DNA of 16,372 nucleotides, from NCBI GenBank assembly GCA_002420235.1, contig DIHQ01000093.1, positions 1 through 16,372 on the forward strand, read 5' to 3'. Of the stretch, positions 15,317 through 16,372 are shown piece by piece. The notes beneath the pieces are model-generated. The model searched no databases. It was not told where the DNA came from and was given only the letters and a program-made list of their open reading frames with translations. The stretch's first letter is position 1. Each line of letters starts with the position of its first letter. A program made the translations under genes and the position numbers. This DNA is from Flavobacteriales bacterium UBA5692 (GTDB taxonomy: Bacteria; Bacteroidota; Bacteroidia; Flavobacteriales_D; Sanyastnellaceae).

Positions 15317-15811
15317 ATGGAGGGCAACAGCTGGTCATCCCTTTCTCCTGAGTCACGCGCATGGTTGTATTCGGCTAATCGAGTCCTCACAGCTGCCGAG
15401 CAGGTTGTGCTTCGCGATGCCATCGAACAATTCATGGCCGAATGGGTGGCGCATGGAAAATCCCTTCTTGCCAGCTGGTGCCTTGAGGGAGGTCGTTGTT
15501 TGGTTATAGCCTTGGATGAGCGAAGCCCAAACGCTACCGGATGCTCTATCGATGCTAAAGTGCATTGGCTCCAAGCGTTAGGGGAGAAGTTGGATGTGGA
15601 TTGGATGACGCGGAATTCGGTCATGCACTTTAATGCGAAAGATGCTAAATGGTACGAGATGTCCCTAGCCGCATTTTGGGCTGCTCGCAAAGCGAAAGCC
15701 ATTGACGACGAGACGTTAGTGGTGAATGCGGTGATTTCCAAGAAACATGAATGCGACCCAACGCTGGTGTGTTCATTCAAGGCAAGTTGGCACGAGTCAA
15801 TGTGGCGTTGA
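15317..15811 (+). CDS. Conserved Bacteroidota small protein (often mislabelled 'ABC transporter ATPase')
   Basis: From memory of the family, this matches a protein of about 160 residues present in most Flavobacteriia and frequently labelled 'ABC transporter ATPase'. Matching features are LSPESRAWLYSANRVLTAAE near the start, AEWVAHGKSLLASW, ATGCSIDAKVHWLQ, DWMTRNSVMHF and the end SWHESMWR. No Walker A, Walker B or ABC signature motif is present, so that label is not supported; the true function is unknown. It is predicted cytoplasmic, with no signal peptide or membrane helix. The frame is open from an ATG at 15263 (182 residues), but the ATG at 15317 gives 164 residues, fits the family's N-terminus and leaves room for a leader after the box at 15251. 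If 15263 is used, the N-terminus has 18 extra residues. Confidence 0.8.
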   Translation: MEGNSWSSLSPESRAWLYSANRVLTAAEQVVLRDAIEQFMAEWVAHGKSLLASWCLEGGRCLVIALDERSPNATGCSIDAKVHWLQALGEKLDVDWMTRNSVMHFNAKDAKWYEMSLAAFWAARKAKAIDDETLVVNAVISKKHECDPTLVCSFKASWHESMWR

Positions 15812-16135
15812 ACCCATATCTGCTTAATTTATTCATTATCATGGGGTTTAGTTTTGGTCCTGACTTTACATATTTCGGTCAATACTGCTGAAAATTAGGT
15901 GAGAACGAGGAAATCACCGACCAATCTGGGTTTGTTCGGCGAAATTTCTTTTGTGAATTATTGGATTTCAGGAAAGCCTCACCTACATTTATCGCGATTC
16001 TGTGACGACTCGCTTTTGAGATGGCACAAAATCCTATCGTAATAAATGACTCTTGAGTCTCCGCGATAGCGTGAAAAGTCCTCGAAACGTTGAGGCAACC
16101 AAATTGTCTAAGAATTCTAACCAAAACCTAATCAA
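15812..16135. other. 324-base gap between two plus-strand genes
   Basis: This gap is AT-rich. It holds a possible terminator and a -7-like box near its left end (listed separately). Near its right end are two small inverted repeats: a GACTC-TT-GAGTC palindrome about 80 bases before the next start, and a CCTCGA/TTGAGG stem at 16080-16095 containing one G-U pair. TATCGCG near 15990 and CGCGATA near 16063 are also mutually inverted. A minus-strand frame of 81 codons (15879-16124) shows no recognisable family and is not called. No tRNA or known riboswitch is recognised. Confidence 0.5.
15813..15856 (+). terminator. Weak terminator-like inverted repeat with adjoining -7-like box
   Basis: CCCAT (15813-15817), directly after the stop of the small protein gene, pairs with ATGGG (15841-15845), followed by the T-rich GTTTAGTTTT. 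The stem is only five bases and the loop 23, so termination would be weak. The T-rich tail includes TAGTTTTG (15849-15856), a perfect TAnnTTTG match that could start transcription toward the gene at 16136 with a leader of roughly 270 bases. Both readings are tentative. Confidence 0.25.
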
Positions 16136-16372
16136 ATGTTTAACACGTTTAAAAAGTGTTGTGGCATCGTAGCGATGTGCGCACTTTATCTTTATTCGGC
16201 TCCCGCGGCCTTTGCGCAGTGCGAAGGGGTGGAATTGTCCATTACACTGGACTATGATTTCTGGCCAGAAGAGTCTTCTTGGTCACTCACTTCTGACGGT
16301 GTCGAAGTTGCTTCTGGTGACGCGTACACGGGCGGCGAGCTGGCTGGCGATAACGCGTCAGAAACAGTAGTT
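16136..16372 (+). CDS. Secreted protein, N-terminal part (runs off right edge)
   Basis: An ATG at 16136 opens 79 codons with no stop before the window end. The first 27 residues are a clear signal peptide: basic FNTFKK, a hydrophobic core through ALYLYSAPA, and cleavage after AFA, leaving QCEG. The mature start reads VELSITLDYDFWPEESSWSL followed by TSDGVEVASG. This resembles a beta-sandwich module found at the front of many type IX-secreted Bacteroidota proteins, where a Thr/Asp-rich strand is followed by a PxExSWxL pattern. It is likely an exported surface or extracellular protein. Its catalytic or sorting domains lie outside the window, so no function is assigned. Confidence 0.75.
   Translation, partial: MFNTFKKCCGIVAMCALYLYSAPAAFAQCEGVELSITLDYDFWPEESSWSLTSDGVEVASGDAYTGGELAGDNASETVV

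Noticed and set aside
15879..16124. 81-codon minus-strand frame in the right-hand gap
   Set aside because: No recognisable family, no matching promoter seen, and its length is within what AT-moderate noncoding DNA gives by chance.

Overview
The window looks like chromosomal DNA of a Bacteroidota bacterium, most likely of the Flavobacteriia and probably marine or Cryomorphaceae/Schleiferiaceae-like (the finer placement is inference). Supporting signs are: a secreted protein with a gliding-motility-associated (CHU_C, type IX secretion type B) C-terminal domain; the order guaB, large parvulin, parvulin-like lipoprotein, SurA-like parvulin, moxR, which I recall as common in Flavobacteriia; a small protein family restricted to Bacteroidota; several perfect TAnnTTTG -7 promoter boxes in gene-free gaps; and mostly absent Shine-Dalgarno sequences. 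No rRNA, tRNA, CRISPR array, insertion sequence or phage gene was seen.

Layout: nearly everything from the left edge to about 15.2 kb is on the minus strand, so it is transcribed right to left. In that order come a Wzc-like BY-kinase/chain-length regulator, a secreted CHU_C adhesin-like protein, guaB (IMP dehydrogenase), a double-parvulin periplasmic PPIase, a degenerate parvulin-like lipoprotein, a SurA-like double-parvulin PPIase, a GT2 glycosyltransferase whose GTG start overlaps the surA stop, a MoxR AAA+ ATPase, a Wzy/O-antigen-ligase-like membrane protein, a GT4 glycosyltransferase, and perhaps the first codons of another gene at the very left edge. On the plus strand, divergent from the kinase, lie a conserved Bacteroidota small protein (often database-labelled 'ABC transporter ATPase' without ATPase motifs) and, after a 324-base gap, the start of a secreted protein that runs off the right edge.

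Two themes are interleaved. One is surface glycan production: BY-kinase, polymerase/ligase, two glycosyltransferases and a type IX-exported protein. The other is envelope protein folding: three parvulin-type proteins after guaB, plus MoxR. The glycan genes are scattered among the folding genes instead of forming one block, and no Wza exporter, Wzx flippase or tyrosine phosphatase is visible here. I see no clear new defence or mobile system. The points most worth a second look are the translationally coupled surA-GT2 pair, the Arg-to-His change in the kinase's Walker A' motif, the repeat-encoded tyrosine tail, the degenerate lipoprotein parvulin, and promoter boxes lying almost on top of start codons.
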